Assembly (NCBI GenBank): GCA_947385425.1
Contig: CANDKY010000019.1
Span: forward strand, 1 to 44,432
Origin: an uncultured Lachnospiraceae bacterium
Lineage (GTDB): Bacteria > Bacillota > Clostridia > Lachnospirales > Lachnospiraceae
Direction: 5' to 3'
Length of the DNA: 44,432 bases
Shown here piece after piece: positions 1 to 8,200 of the stretch. The translations under genes were made by a program, and so were the position numbers. The stretch's first letter is position 1; the number at the start of each line of letters is the position of its first letter. The notes below the pieces were generated by a model, which was not told where the DNA came from, did no database searches, and saw only the letters and a program-made list of their open reading frames with translations.

Positions 1-551
1 ATAACCTCTATCTGCCTTCCTGTCCTCTTCCCGATCCGTTCCGCCAGAAGCGTACTTGGGGAATATACACCATCTGCCCGCATAAGGGCGATATCTTCCA
101 GATAATCCGTAACCCTGATACACCCATATGTGCCGTGTATATCAAAATCAATCCTGTCCGCTGCCCGCAAAAGCGGCAGATCCGATGAAAGCCTGAGGAT
201 CGTCGGGATGCTTGTCCTGCTTAATGCCAACGCCATAAAATTAGAATATTGGGCAATATCAAAAGAGGCTCCTTCCTCCTTAATCTGCAGCAGTTTCCAG
301 TTCAGGTTCCTGCTCCACTCCCTATAATAGGAACCCTGCAGGCTCGGGTTCACATTTGACAGATCTGTCCGTACCCTATAGACGGTAATGCCGGGATAGT
401 AAGCAATCCTTTTCTCCGTTTCAGAACGGACGATCACCGTTATACTGTGCCCTTTGTCTGCAAGAAGCCGGGAGAGGTTGTCAAAATATACACCCAATCC
501 TCCGCATTCTCTTTCCGTTACAAATTCCGGCAATATGTATGCGATATTCAT
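1..551 (-). CDS. Glycosyltransferase family 4, N-terminal part (cut by window edge)
   Basis: The reading frame opens at an ATG (551) and stays open to the window edge, giving about 183 residues. It begins MNIAYILPEFVTERECGG and continues with GVYFDNLSRLLADKGHSITV, the usual N-terminal Rossmann half of a GT4 (GT-B fold) glycosyltransferase. The acceptor-side start, glycine-rich turn and following strand-helix pattern are present. The donor-binding C-terminal half with the EX7E motif lies outside the window. It starts 12 nt after the stop of the small Rossmann-like gene, so it is part of the same operon. It probably adds one sugar of the surface glycan at the cytoplasmic membrane face. Donor and linkage cannot be told. 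Confidence 0.85.
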   Translation of the reverse strand, partial: MNIAYILPEFVTERECGGLGVYFDNLSRLLADKGHSITVIVRSETEKRIAYYPGITVYRVRTDLSNVNPSLQGSYYREWSRNLNWKLLQIKEEGASFDIAQYSNFMALALSRTSIPTILRLSSDLPLLRAADRIDFDIHGTYGCIRVTDYLEDIALMRADGVYSPSTLLAERIGKRTGRQIEV

Positions 552-563
552 AAGCCCACCCGG

Positions 564-1052
564 TCACGCTTCCCAGACCACATCTGCCAGTGACAGGATC
601 GGGCAGTCCATCCGGGAAGCCAGCGCCGCCTCCGCTTCCTCATAATACTGGACGACAGCTACGACCACGGCATCCACTGCCGGCAATTCCTCATCCGGCC
701 TGCGGATATCCACTCTCGTAAACAAATTGTCTGCATTTCTGTCGATACAATATAGAACCTCTGTTTCCGATCCTTCCAGCTCCTTTAATACCATATATCC
801 CAGCTCATTCATTCCATAAACGGCTATTTCATAATACCCTTTCCTTTTAAAGTAGTCTGCCAATGTACGCCCCTCCTGATATACATGGACCCACCGGCGC
901 ATAAGCGAGTAAAACTCCGAAAACTGGTCCGCGGTTTTTTCGGTCTGGCTACAGTGTTTTTCGTATTGCTTTCCTACAAGCGTCTTCCCTGCGAAAAAAC
1001 CAACTGCGCCTCCCGCAAAAACTGTCATAATATGTTTTGCTGCACGATTCAC
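564..1052 (-). CDS. Small membrane-anchored Rossmann-like protein, copy 1
   Basis: This 162-residue protein has an N-terminal hydrophobic, glycine-rich helix (about residues 8-24, ITVFAGGAVGFFAG type). A linker with a WVHVYQEGRTLADYF block follows. The rest is a Rossmann-like half: a first strand and turn (IAVYGMNELG), a second strand with an acidic end (VLYCIDRN) and a conserved tail (CPILSLADVVWEA). It is paralogous to 3810-4298 and 12206-12670. The start is GTG, overlapping the deacetylase stop as GTGA, with GGAGAGGG upstream. No catalytic residues are evident. Related Rossmann-like domains are fused to other enzymes in this locus (4344-5429, 5444-6604, 14188-15342). I infer a membrane-tethered nucleotide-, sugar- or protein-binding role in the glycan machinery. 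The family is not one I can name. Confidence 0.85.
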   Translation of the reverse strand: MNRAAKHIMTVFAGGAVGFFAGKTLVGKQYEKHCSQTEKTADQFSEFYSLMRRWVHVYQEGRTLADYFKRKGYYEIAVYGMNELGYMVLKELEGSETEVLYCIDRNADNLFTRVDIRRPDEELPAVDAVVVAVVQYYEEAEAALASRMDCPILSLADVVWEA

Positions 1053-1981
1053 AGTCCCTCTCCTCTCTCTTTGTTATACCTCTTTGCATAATCGGAAATC
1101 CCAATCCCCTGAAATCCATACTGTCTGATTTCACAAAACAAAATATCCAAATCTTCATATAATTTTTCAATTTGTCCCTTCAGCCTGAATGTAGGGCTTC
1201 CGCCCGGCATCAGTTCAGACGAATGGAGCATAAATTCAATATATGCTGCCTTTTCAATATACAGATAATCCAGAATGCCAAGAAGTTCCATCAGGTTACT
1301 GCCTGTCGGGCGAAACCATTTTGATGTTCCCCTGCCCATTTTCCTAACAGACGTTACGGGGATTTCAACAATGCCGCTTTCTTTTATTATTTTCCCTTGG
1401 GGATAGGTAAGCCTAAAAGGCTGGTTGCCATAATTGCTCCAGTCGCTTCCACGGCTTCCTGCACTCCATCCCGGATGGGAACCCCAACTAATTCCCGGTG
1501 TACAGGTACAGTCAACCTGATAATCCAGCAGCTCCAATTCTTTTACAATAATTTCATTCAGGCACCATCTTCCGCCTCTATGAGAAGTGATCGGGCAGAG
1601 AAAGGTATCCTCCAATAACCGTGTCAGATATTCCAGCTTTTTCCGGATCACAGGCTGCGGATATTCTCCAAGATATGGCTTTCCTCTCTTTCCCGATGAT
1701 TTTAGCAACGGAAAGTACGGCGGGGAATTCCACGCATGTTCGTGCGCCCCGATTTCCAGCGTGCCTTTTTTAATACCCTCCCTGCCCAGTTCTTTCATGG
1801 CATCTGCATTTGCCATCTCATAATTAGTCAGGTAAGTTGACACAAAGCCATACTTTTCACACAATTCCTGAAACCGATATAGATACTCTGCATTTTTTGT
1901 CTGCACTTCCGTCCTTAGATTAGAGACAGCCCACAGATCATCCCCCTCTGTATCAATCGTAATGATAAAATAGCGTTCCAT
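1049..1981 (-). CDS. Polysaccharide deacetylase-like (NodB-fold) protein
   Basis: The 310-residue protein starts MERYFIITIDTEGDD, with the early Asp pair of the NodB metal site. EIGAHEHAWNSPP gives the His-containing second motif and TSHRGGRW the Arg/Gly motif 3, all in the order expected of the carbohydrate esterase 4/DUF2334-like superfamily. No signal peptide is seen, so it probably acts in the cytoplasm on a lipid-linked or nucleotide-linked precursor. I chose the ATG at 1981 because GGGGAGGG lies just before it. An in-frame upstream start (2023) would overlap the previous gene. Its stop overlaps the next start (GTGA). Substrate is unknown; the neighbouring glycosyltransferases suggest N-deacetylation of a sugar in the locus glycan. 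Confidence 0.82.
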   Translation of the reverse strand: MERYFIITIDTEGDDLWAVSNLRTEVQTKNAEYLYRFQELCEKYGFVSTYLTNYEMANADAMKELGREGIKKGTLEIGAHEHAWNSPPYFPLLKSSGKRGKPYLGEYPQPVIRKKLEYLTRLLEDTFLCPITSHRGGRWCLNEIIVKELELLDYQVDCTCTPGISWGSHPGWSAGSRGSDWSNYGNQPFRLTYPQGKIIKESGIVEIPVTSVRKMGRGTSKWFRPTGSNLMELLGILDYLYIEKAAYIEFMLHSSELMPGGSPTFRLKGQIEKLYEDLDILFCEIRQYGFQGIGISDYAKRYNKERGEGL

Positions 1982-1998
1982 AAGCCCTCCCCATGGCA

Positions 1999-3156
1999 TT
2001 AACTTTCGACAATGCGCTCCCACCGTGCTATTATTATTTCTTCTCTGTAATCCCTTGCCCGCTTTCTTGCCCTGGCAGAATATTTTTTATGCAGTTCTTC
2101 ATTTTCCAGCAATTGGAGCATCCCTTCCCCGAGCATCCTTTCTTCCCTCGAAAGCTGTTCCTCCGGCGGTTTCCCTTCCATATGCGGTGTCAAGATCCCG
2201 TATTTGCAATACTGGAGCTCATCATTGCTTCCGGCCTTTCCCACTATTTCACCGCATCCGCCGCGGGAATCCGTCGTTACCACCGGTACGCCACAAGCCA
2301 TCGCTTCCACCATAGCATTCGGAAACCCATCCACTCTTGACGACATGGCAAACACTTTCGCATTAGAAAGATAATATCCTACATCTGCTGATTCACCAAT
2401 AAAAACAACTCTGTCATCCACCCGCATTTTAGTGCAGACAGATTTCAGATAATTGATCCGGTTTCCCCCGCCTACCAGAAGGAGCCTTGCCTCCGGCTGC
2501 CGTGCCGCCACATAAGAAAAGGCACGTATCATCCGTTCCTGCTGTTTGATCGGATCCAGCCTTCCTACGCTGACAACCGTCTTTGGCCCATATTCCCACG
2601 GCATATCCTTACGCAAGGGAGCATACAAAACGGACACATTTGGTATCACGGTGATTTTTTTCTCCTTTATCCCATACACTTTCGATAAATCATTTTTCAC
2701 ATATTTGCTCACGGCAACAATCTGATCTGCCTTGCTATAAAACGTTTTTATCCATTTTTCATTAAGAAGTACACCCTTGCACTCGCTTCTTTCTGACAAG
2801 ACCGTGCGTACGCTGATCACGACTTTTTCTTTCCACTTAGAGCATATATTGATATAGTTGCAGGTTTCCATAAAAGAAACCGCGATATCGATCCGGTATC
2901 TCTTTTTTAATTTTCTATAGGAACGCCCTGCAAACGCCAGTTCCCTGATAATGTCAGCCTTCTCTCCCCTGGAAAAGGGCGAAAATACGTGCGTTTTTAC
3001 AATTGTCCCTTCTGCCTGGAAAGCCGCTCTCCCACATCCTGCAAGAAGGAAATAGAAAACATGATGCCCTTTTTCATAATAATAATTTCCCAAAAAAGCA
3101 GCAACGCGTTCCGCCCCGCCTATTCCCAATGATGGAACTAAAATTGCAATATTCAT
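1999..3156 (-). CDS. Glycosyltransferase family 4
   Basis: The 385-residue GT-B glycosyltransferase starts MNIAILVPSLGIGGAERVAA, the classical GT4 opening with GGAERV. The C-terminal donor domain has VVSVGRLDPIKQQERMIRAF and GFPNAMVEAMACGVPVVTTD, which carries the EX7E-type acidic motif. No membrane segment is obvious, so it is probably a cytoplasmic, membrane-associated retaining enzyme. I prefer the ATG at 3156, with GGGAG 11 nt upstream, over an in-frame GTG at 3168. It sits between the methyltransferase and the deacetylase and is co-transcribed with them. Sugar donor and acceptor cannot be inferred. Confidence 0.9.
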   Translation of the reverse strand: MNIAILVPSLGIGGAERVAAFLGNYYYEKGHHVFYFLLAGCGRAAFQAEGTIVKTHVFSPFSRGEKADIIRELAFAGRSYRKLKKRYRIDIAVSFMETCNYINICSKWKEKVVISVRTVLSERSECKGVLLNEKWIKTFYSKADQIVAVSKYVKNDLSKVYGIKEKKITVIPNVSVLYAPLRKDMPWEYGPKTVVSVGRLDPIKQQERMIRAFSYVAARQPEARLLLVGGGNRINYLKSVCTKMRVDDRVVFIGESADVGYYLSNAKVFAMSSRVDGFPNAMVEAMACGVPVVTTDSRGGCGEIVGKAGSNDELQYCKYGILTPHMEGKPPEEQLSREERMLGEGMLQLLENEELHKKYSARARKRARDYREEIIIARWERIVES

Positions 3157-3202
3157 CCCCTGCTTCACTCCCTACTATATGTCTCTATTTCCCTGCAGCT
3201 TT

Positions 3203-3763
3203 CTAAACATCCCAGCTCTTACGAAAATAGAGTATCTTTCTTATGGAATGCCTATATGCGGCATATCCTCTGGATTTATACTCCAAAGTGTATCCCAGAT
3301 CACCCAAAAGCTTTTCATAATCATGCGCATACTGATAGGGCGGGCTCTGTACTGCATCTACAACGATCCTGTCTACCTCGTTATAGCAGAGCAGATCCCG
3401 GAAATACTGGGAACATTCCTTATCATCGATCCGATGCAGGAAATTGAGCGCTATTAAAACAGCTATCTTCTTATCTCTGACTGCATCAAAGGAACCTGTC
3501 CTGAACCGTGTCAGCGGGTGAAGTATCCTGGCGCCACGGACTGCCCTTTTATCAATATCATATCCCATCCTCTCCCGCCGATGGATCGCGGAAATAATAT
3601 CTCCCAGTCCACATCCAACCTCTATCACTGTCCCAGCCGGATTTTCCTTTTGAAGAATTTCATTTATCCGGTTGATCGTGGGCAGAGCATAAAACCTTTC
3701 ATTCAGGCTATTTAAATGCCATTTGTCAAAACCGATCATTTTCTGTAAATATTCTCTGTACAT
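3203..3763 (-). CDS. Class I SAM-dependent methyltransferase (copy A)
   Basis: A 186-residue methyltransferase with SAM-binding motif I (VIEVGCGLGDI, residues about 46-56), the acidic end of strand 2 (GYDIDKRAV) and a strand-4 region (IAVLIALNFLHRID). It is clearly paralogous to 13586-14173, sharing a KWH/EWH block near the N terminus, the ILHPxTxFRxGSF block and the GCGLGDI loop. The start follows TGAGGAAAATCA. Two such enzymes in one glycan locus suggest O- or N-methylation of the glycan or its substituents. In C. jejuni the phosphoramidate group is O-methylated by small methyltransferases beside the biosynthetic genes, so that role is possible here, but it is inference. Confidence 0.85.
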   Translation of the reverse strand: MYREYLQKMIGFDKWHLNSLNERFYALPTINRINEILQKENPAGTVIEVGCGLGDIISAIHRRERMGYDIDKRAVRGARILHPLTRFRTGSFDAVRDKKIAVLIALNFLHRIDDKECSQYFRDLLCYNEVDRIVVDAVQSPPYQYAHDYEKLLGDLGYTLEYKSRGYAAYRHSIRKILYFRKSWDV

Positions 3764-3809
3764 TGATTTTCCTCAATCCCATTCACCGGATGGGCAGGCA
3801 AAGCCCAAA

Positions 3810-4298
3810 TTAAGCGTTATAGACCACATCTCCCAATGACAGCACCGGACAGCCTAATTTTACCTTCATGTCCTTTTCTATGCCGTCAAACCAATGAACG
3901 GCCGTGACAATTACAGCATCCACCGGTTCCAGTTCCTCATCCGGCCGATATACATCTGTTTCCACATATAATTCATCTGCATTCTTATCAATAGCATATT
4001 TTACTTCCACTCCGCTGCCCGCTAACTCATACAGGAGTTCCTCACCAAGTTCTTTCATGCCATAGATCGCCACCGTACGATAACCGCATTCTTGTAAATA
4101 AGCGCCGATCGTTTTCCCCTCATTATGCATATGGACCCACTGAAGCAATATCTCATAAAATTCATGAAATTTCATATCGTCTTCTTCCATTCTGCTAATG
4201 GTATTCTTTCTTGTTTTTCCTAATGTCATTTCCCCTGTCAGGATCCCGGTAATTACTCCTCCCACAAATGGCAGTGCATTTTTTATTGTATTGTTCAT
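3810..4298 (-). CDS. Small membrane-anchored Rossmann-like protein, copy 2
   Basis: This 162-residue paralogue of 564-1052 and 12206-12670 has a short hydrophobic N-terminal segment (ALPFVGGVITGILTGEMTLG). The shared WVHMHNEGKTIGAYLQECGY block follows, then the Rossmann turn AIYGMKELGEELLYEL, the strand VKYAIDKNADEL, the VDAVIVTAVHWF strand and the CPVLSLGDVVYNA tail. The conserved acidic residue after strand 2 suggests a nucleotide or sugar ligand, but no catalytic motif is seen. It is spaced 45 nt after the Rossmann-SGNH gene and precedes methyltransferase copy A. The other two copies also sit among polysaccharide genes. Function unknown; a scaffold or sensor on the inner membrane face is an inference. 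Confidence 0.85.
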   Translation of the reverse strand: MNNTIKNALPFVGGVITGILTGEMTLGKTRKNTISRMEEDDMKFHEFYEILLQWVHMHNEGKTIGAYLQECGYRTVAIYGMKELGEELLYELAGSGVEVKYAIDKNADELYVETDVYRPDEELEPVDAVIVTAVHWFDGIEKDMKVKLGCPVLSLGDVVYNA

Positions 4299-4343
4299 AC
4301 CTTAATTTCCTTTCTCTATTTTGTATTATGATCCACTTTACAT

Positions 4344-5429
4344 CTACCATTCGATATCCCGGATCAATTTTTCAGTAAACGCTTCCGCTCCTGTTTGATT
4401 TAAATGTGAAACATCACTATAGTGACTATCTGGGCATTGATAAGAATCAAAATAATCCAACACTTGCACGTTATGCCTTAATAATATTTCATTCAATACT
4501 TTATAAAACATATTCCTTTTTTCCTGTGGAACGTATTTCTTGTATAATGAATGTACAGGCATAATCACCATGATAGGTTTTATATGATTAGCCTCCAAAA
4601 AAGAAAGATATTCATCTAAAATCAGTTTATTTTCATATATAGTCAATGGATAATGCTTATTAAAATCTTTTTGGGCAACTCTTTTTCCTTCTTCATCATT
4701 AAGCATATAATTCAAAGTTTTTACCTCAAAAACATATGATAAATGCTCACATTTGAGCATCCTCTCAGTTTCTTTTTTTGCATATGCCGGAAAAAATCTG
4801 GAATCCATCATATTATGTGCATTTAGTATCTCGGGATAGTAACGAATGATCCTATATGCATCGCGGGACTTGGAAAAATCATACTCCATACTATAATAAC
4901 TCATTCCAACAATACAATATTTTACCCCCCCCCGCTCTTCCCATTTGCAATTATGCATTACATATTTGGCTACTTCATAATCATAAAATAAGTCTTGAGA
5001 ACCCATGGCCATATTTATAGTGGGATATTCAAATTTATTATCCATAATTCCTTCATTATGATAGGAAAGACCCGTAATTAATATCTTCATTTTGTTTTTA
5101 AACTTGTCCATCCTTTTCAGTTTCTTATGAAATAATGAATCTCTTTTAAAGCTACTATACTCATTGTATTGGTTAAACAAAATTAACCTGTCTTCACTGA
5201 TACCGTACTTTCGTACTTTTTCTAATATAGCGTCCAGATACACAGAAAAAATAATGATATAATCATATTCTATTGTGCCAAGTTCTTCCGGAGATACTAC
5301 CATTCTGTTTTCAAAGAGAGTATTTGCCGGAACAGTTTCTATAAATGCAACAATTTCTATATTATCTTTCAAAAAATATTTAAATCTTGAATATGTTCCT
5401 CCCGTTCCCCATATGGCTACTTTCATCAT
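4344..5429 (-). CDS. Rossmann-like domain fused to SGNH/GDSL hydrolase-like domain
   Basis: A 361-residue two-domain protein. Residues 1-100 are a Rossmann-like unit (MMKVAIWGTGGTYSRF, then IEIVAFIET and YDYIIIFSVYLD), resembling the stand-alone small proteins of this locus. From about residue 110 it is SGNH-like: block I ILITGLSYHNEGI, a central YCIVGMSYYSMEY segment and a C-terminal SHYSDVSHLNQTGAEAF with the Asp and His of block V. Such proteins often act in O-acyl transfer or ester hydrolysis on glycans, though the substrate is unknown. The ATG at 5429 has GGGAG 9 nt upstream; the in-frame ATG at 5438 has no usable spacing. A fragment of a second copy of its last 33 codons lies at 6705-6806. 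Confidence 0.82.
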   Translation of the reverse strand: MMKVAIWGTGGTYSRFKYFLKDNIEIVAFIETVPANTLFENRMVVSPEELGTIEYDYIIIFSVYLDAILEKVRKYGISEDRLILFNQYNEYSSFKRDSLFHKKLKRMDKFKNKMKILITGLSYHNEGIMDNKFEYPTINMAMGSQDLFYDYEVAKYVMHNCKWEERGGVKYCIVGMSYYSMEYDFSKSRDAYRIIRYYPEILNAHNMMDSRFFPAYAKKETERMLKCEHLSYVFEVKTLNYMLNDEEGKRVAQKDFNKHYPLTIYENKLILDEYLSFLEANHIKPIMVIMPVHSLYKKYVPQEKRNMFYKVLNEILLRHNVQVLDYFDSYQCPDSHYSDVSHLNQTGAEAFTEKLIRDIEW

Positions 5430-5443
5430 GGCTTCCATCTCCC

Positions 5444-6604
5444 TTATATTAACGACCCAAAATACGCATCATATTTGGCCGGTATAAATGTATCAAGCCC
5501 TGACCATGTCTGAAATGTCATTTCCCCAAACAAAATCCTTCCATCCGGCATAATATACCAATCTATCCGTACATGCCTGAAATCCTTACAGAGGATCTTT
5601 GTTAATTCCAGCATTTCATTCAGTTTCTCAGGTTTTGGCGCAGGATATATGTCCAATGGATATCCATAAGAAAACGGCTGGCGGCTCCAGTTTGTATCAT
5701 AAAAAGTTGCCGTGCATTCCGGTTTATGGCTGCCTTTTATACACCAGATGTATTTAGGTTTCCCGTGGAAACAATATACGTTATAATCATAAAGAGTTTC
5801 TGCCATACCTTCCAGGTATTCTTCCGCAATGATTTTCGGCTCAATTCCATCATAAACATTTTCAAACCTGTGAAACATATAATTTGTTGACATCCAATAG
5901 TCAACCCGCTCTTTATATTCAGAAATATTTAGTTTCTCTTTATCCTTCACCAATATGTTTCTTCCGCTTGCATTGTTTGCCTTGAGTACAAAACTTTTTG
6001 GCAGCTTGCTGAAATCAATTTCGTCCAAATTATTCCACACTCCATAATGTTTTGTTAGATGTTCCTTCCCCACTTTTTCCCCTACCCAATTACGGGCCTG
6101 GCTTTTGTCGGTAAGAATTTTATGTCTTTCATCATAAACATTCAGTTTTTCCCAATTAATCTTTTCATTATACGTCTTTGGATTATCCCAATTCATAGGT
6201 CTTCCAAATTTCTCCTTAAACATTTCATCAATCTCTTCACGGTACTCTTCCGGGCGAAGCGTAGCATGATAGTCAAGACATCTCGCCGGGAAATAACATA
6301 AAATCGATGTTTCCTGGATCCCTAATTCAACCAATTGCTTCCGTAATACATACCGTAAAACTTCATCATATACGCTGATTACATAATAGATATCCTCACG
6401 CTCTGCATGATATGGCTTTCTAATTGGTATTCCAAAAACATCATACCCCCACAAATCCTCCTTATTATCAAAAAAACAGAAAATTTTCCTCTCGTGATCA
6501 ATAAATGCTCCTGCCAGCTCCTTCCCATGTAATCCGGCGCTGACAATGATAACATCCTTTCCTTTAGTAGCTTCCAATACCTTATTTAACGATTTCCGAA
6601 ACAT
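5444..6604 (-). CDS. TupA-like ATP-grasp protein with N-terminal Rossmann-like domain
   Basis: The 386-residue protein opens with a Rossmann-like segment (KDVIIVSAGLHGKELA, CFFDNKEDLWGYDVFGIPI) seen in other enzymes of this locus. From about residue 120 it matches the TupA-like ATP-grasp family: KFGRPMNWDNPKTYNEKI, LTDKSQARNWV, FVLKANNASGRNILV, EEYLEG and RHVRIDWYIMPDGRILFGEMTF. The last supplies the usual metal-binding acidic residues. TupA is known from teichuronopeptide formation, and relatives are common in capsule loci, where they probably ligate an amino acid or amine to a uronic acid or other carboxylate. AGGAGG stands before the ATG. The gene ends 14 nt before the Rossmann-SGNH gene. 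Confidence 0.88.
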   Translation of the reverse strand: MFRKSLNKVLEATKGKDVIIVSAGLHGKELAGAFIDHERKIFCFFDNKEDLWGYDVFGIPIRKPYHAEREDIYYVISVYDEVLRYVLRKQLVELGIQETSILCYFPARCLDYHATLRPEEYREEIDEMFKEKFGRPMNWDNPKTYNEKINWEKLNVYDERHKILTDKSQARNWVGEKVGKEHLTKHYGVWNNLDEIDFSKLPKSFVLKANNASGRNILVKDKEKLNISEYKERVDYWMSTNYMFHRFENVYDGIEPKIIAEEYLEGMAETLYDYNVYCFHGKPKYIWCIKGSHKPECTATFYDTNWSRQPFSYGYPLDIYPAPKPEKLNEMLELTKILCKDFRHVRIDWYIMPDGRILFGEMTFQTWSGLDTFIPAKYDAYFGSLI

Positions 6605-6704
6605 TCCGTTTTCCTCCTCATTCTGTTTCTTAATTGTAAAGCTTTGGACTAAGTTCTCATATTAAATAGATATTTGTACCCTTCCGTATCAATCCATTTA
6701 CCCT

Positions 6705-6806
6705 CTACCACCTGATATCCTGTATCAGCTTTTCCGTAAGCATGGATGCACCCGCCTCATTGAAATGTGAAATATGACAATAATGTGTGTCCAGGCATTC
6801 ATAACT
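6705..6806 (-). pseudogene. 3' fragment of a second Rossmann-SGNH hydrolase gene
   Basis: Between the TupA-like gene and the cytidylyltransferase, the minus strand encodes 33 codons ending in TAG (SYECLDTHYCHISHFNEAGA, then SMLTEKLIQDIRW). They align without gaps to the last residues of the SGNH protein at 4344-5429 (SYQCPDSHYSDVSHLNQTGA, then EAFTEKLIRDIEW). The match stops at about 6806, inside the 3' end of the cytidylyltransferase frame. It is therefore a scar of cassette replacement or duplication, not a gene. Nothing else is seen in the roughly 200 bp between 6604 and 6799. Confidence 0.8.
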
Positions 6807-7557
6807 TTTCCACCCATCTGCACGCATTTTCATAATCCTCATTTGTGTCAAACTCTATCCAACCGTTATGAAAATGCTCTGCCTTGACATTTTTGCCACA
6901 TTCAATGATTGCGTTCAGCAAGTCCGTCATATAGGCTTTTCTGACATTTTTTCCCGACTGCTGCCACGGCTTATCCCCAAAATTAAGGTATGCTTCTTCC
7001 ATAATTTTTTCAATATGTTCCAGACCTTGCCTCGAAAATTTCAGCAACCCTATATATCTCGCATCAATATTCTCAAGTTTTGGATTTTCCAACCCTAATT
7101 CGATAATGTTTCCATCTGCATCAATTGATAAACTCTCTGTATCAAAATCTATTCTTCCATACCTCCTCTGCCAGTATTGTTTCCAGTCATCATCGACGGC
7201 AACGGCAAAATCCGCTGTTGATTTCATCATAGTTTCCAACATTTGTTCTTCAAACAAGATATCCGAATAGCTTACAATGACATCATCATCAAATTCATTC
7301 TTTGCCGCCATCAAAGACTCTACCATATTTGTATTGGCATAATCTTTATTCGTATAATATTTGATCCCTTCATACGCAATCTTTTCAGCCGCATATCCGC
7401 GTACCACAATGATATCCTCTATACCGCATTTTCTGTACATCCCTATCTGTCGCTCAATAATGGTTTTTCCCATAAAGCAGAGCATTCCTTTAGGTAAATT
7501 CTCTGTATATTTTTTAAGTCTTGTTCCCTGTCCCGCCGCCAATATAATCGCTTTCAT
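6799..7557 (-). CDS. Cytidylyltransferase, probable CTP:phosphoglutamine type (Cj1416-like)
   Basis: A 252-residue sugar-nucleotidyltransferase fold. Residues 1-14 give MKAIILAAGQGTRL with Lys23 in LPKGM, the NTP-binding signature. VIVSYSDILFEE supplies the metal-binding Asp, and the C terminus has NGWIEFDTNEDYENA. Alone it could be called a LicC-like choline-phosphate cytidylyltransferase. Its ATGA overlap with an amidotransferase-like hydrolase, and the glutamine-kinase and CDPA-kinase homologues upstream, match C. jejuni Cj1415-Cj1418. There Cj1416 makes CDP-L-glutamine from CTP and N-phosphoryl-glutamine. I therefore favour that reaction. GGAGG lies upstream of the ATG. Family assignment is firm; substrate is inferred from context. 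Confidence 0.85.
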   Translation of the reverse strand: MKAIILAAGQGTRLKKYTENLPKGMLCFMGKTIIERQIGMYRKCGIEDIIVVRGYAAEKIAYEGIKYYTNKDYANTNMVESLMAAKNEFDDDVIVSYSDILFEEQMLETMMKSTADFAVAVDDDWKQYWQRRYGRIDFDTESLSIDADGNIIELGLENPKLENIDARYIGLLKFSRQGLEHIEKIMEEAYLNFGDKPWQQSGKNVRKAYMTDLLNAIIECGKNVKAEHFHNGWIEFDTNEDYENACRWVEKL

Positions 7558-8180
7558 ATTGCTTGTTCCTCCCTGCTAAAAAGTGATTTTATTCTGGTTA
7601 TATCCCTGTATGTAAATTCCTTTTCACGTTCCGGGTGCCACATGGTTGCAACAAGAGGCAGGTATTCATGGCAAACCGCTTCTATCACACTATCTTCCGC
7701 CTGCGATATTATTTTCAGACCACAATTGCTTTGTAATTGCATACAAGCCTGATTGTGATAGCTGTTTACTTCATATTGGCCTGCCCCATCGTTTACAAGA
7801 TGCCGTACTGCAACATGTCCATCTACACCAACGAGGCTGTTCCCAAAATAATCAAGTATTGACTGCATTCCCCTGCAGAAACCATAAAGCGGTATTGATT
7901 GTTTTACAGCAATGTTTATCAATGTTGCATCCATTGCATCTCGTTCCGGCGCATTGCCACCATATTTTTCAAGGCTGTTTCCTCCTGTCAATATAATTCC
8001 TGCAGGATGAATACTGTTGACAATATCTGAAGCCAAATCTTCCCTATTTGGAACCGGTATCGGTATAAATCCACACCGTCTGATAAAATCAGCTATTCTC
8101 TGATCTGCACAGTCTCTTCTTTCTTTGTAACTTTCAATTATCTCTACGCGTTGTGTATAAATTACAGGTTTCAATAACAC
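7554..8180 (-). CDS. Class I amidotransferase-like hydrolase, probable gamma-glutamyl-CDP-amidate hydrolase (Cj1417-like)
   Basis: The 208-residue protein belongs to the class I glutamine amidotransferase (peptidase C26) family. The nucleophile elbow is YGFCRGMQ (Cys102), the oxyanion strand GIILTGGNSL, and the His/Glu pair is WHPERE (His182, Glu184). In C. jejuni, Cj1417 of this family hydrolyses CDP-L-glutamine to cytidine diphosphoramidate and glutamate. Here it overlaps the cytidylyltransferase by 4 nt and follows the SGNH gene. A gamma-glutamyl-GABA-type hydrolase is the alternative, but nothing nearby suggests polyamine metabolism. The start is GTG (8180) or TTG (8174); AGGTGA is upstream and fits the TTG spacing slightly better. 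Confidence 0.85.
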   Translation of the reverse strand: MLLKPVIYTQRVEIIESYKERRDCADQRIADFIRRCGFIPIPVPNREDLASDIVNSIHPAGIILTGGNSLEKYGGNAPERDAMDATLINIAVKQSIPLYGFCRGMQSILDYFGNSLVGVDGHVAVRHLVNDGAGQYEVNSYHNQACMQLQSNCGLKIISQAEDSVIEAVCHEYLPLVATMWHPEREKEFTYRDITRIKSLFSREEQAI

Positions 8181-8200
8181 TTTTCACCTATTTTCTTTTT

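Noticed and set aside
6799-7557. Choline-phosphate cytidylyltransferase (LicC) working with LicD
   Set aside because: The fold fits, but there is no choline kinase or transporter, and the three adjacent enzymes match the phosphoramidate route. Kept only as an alternative.
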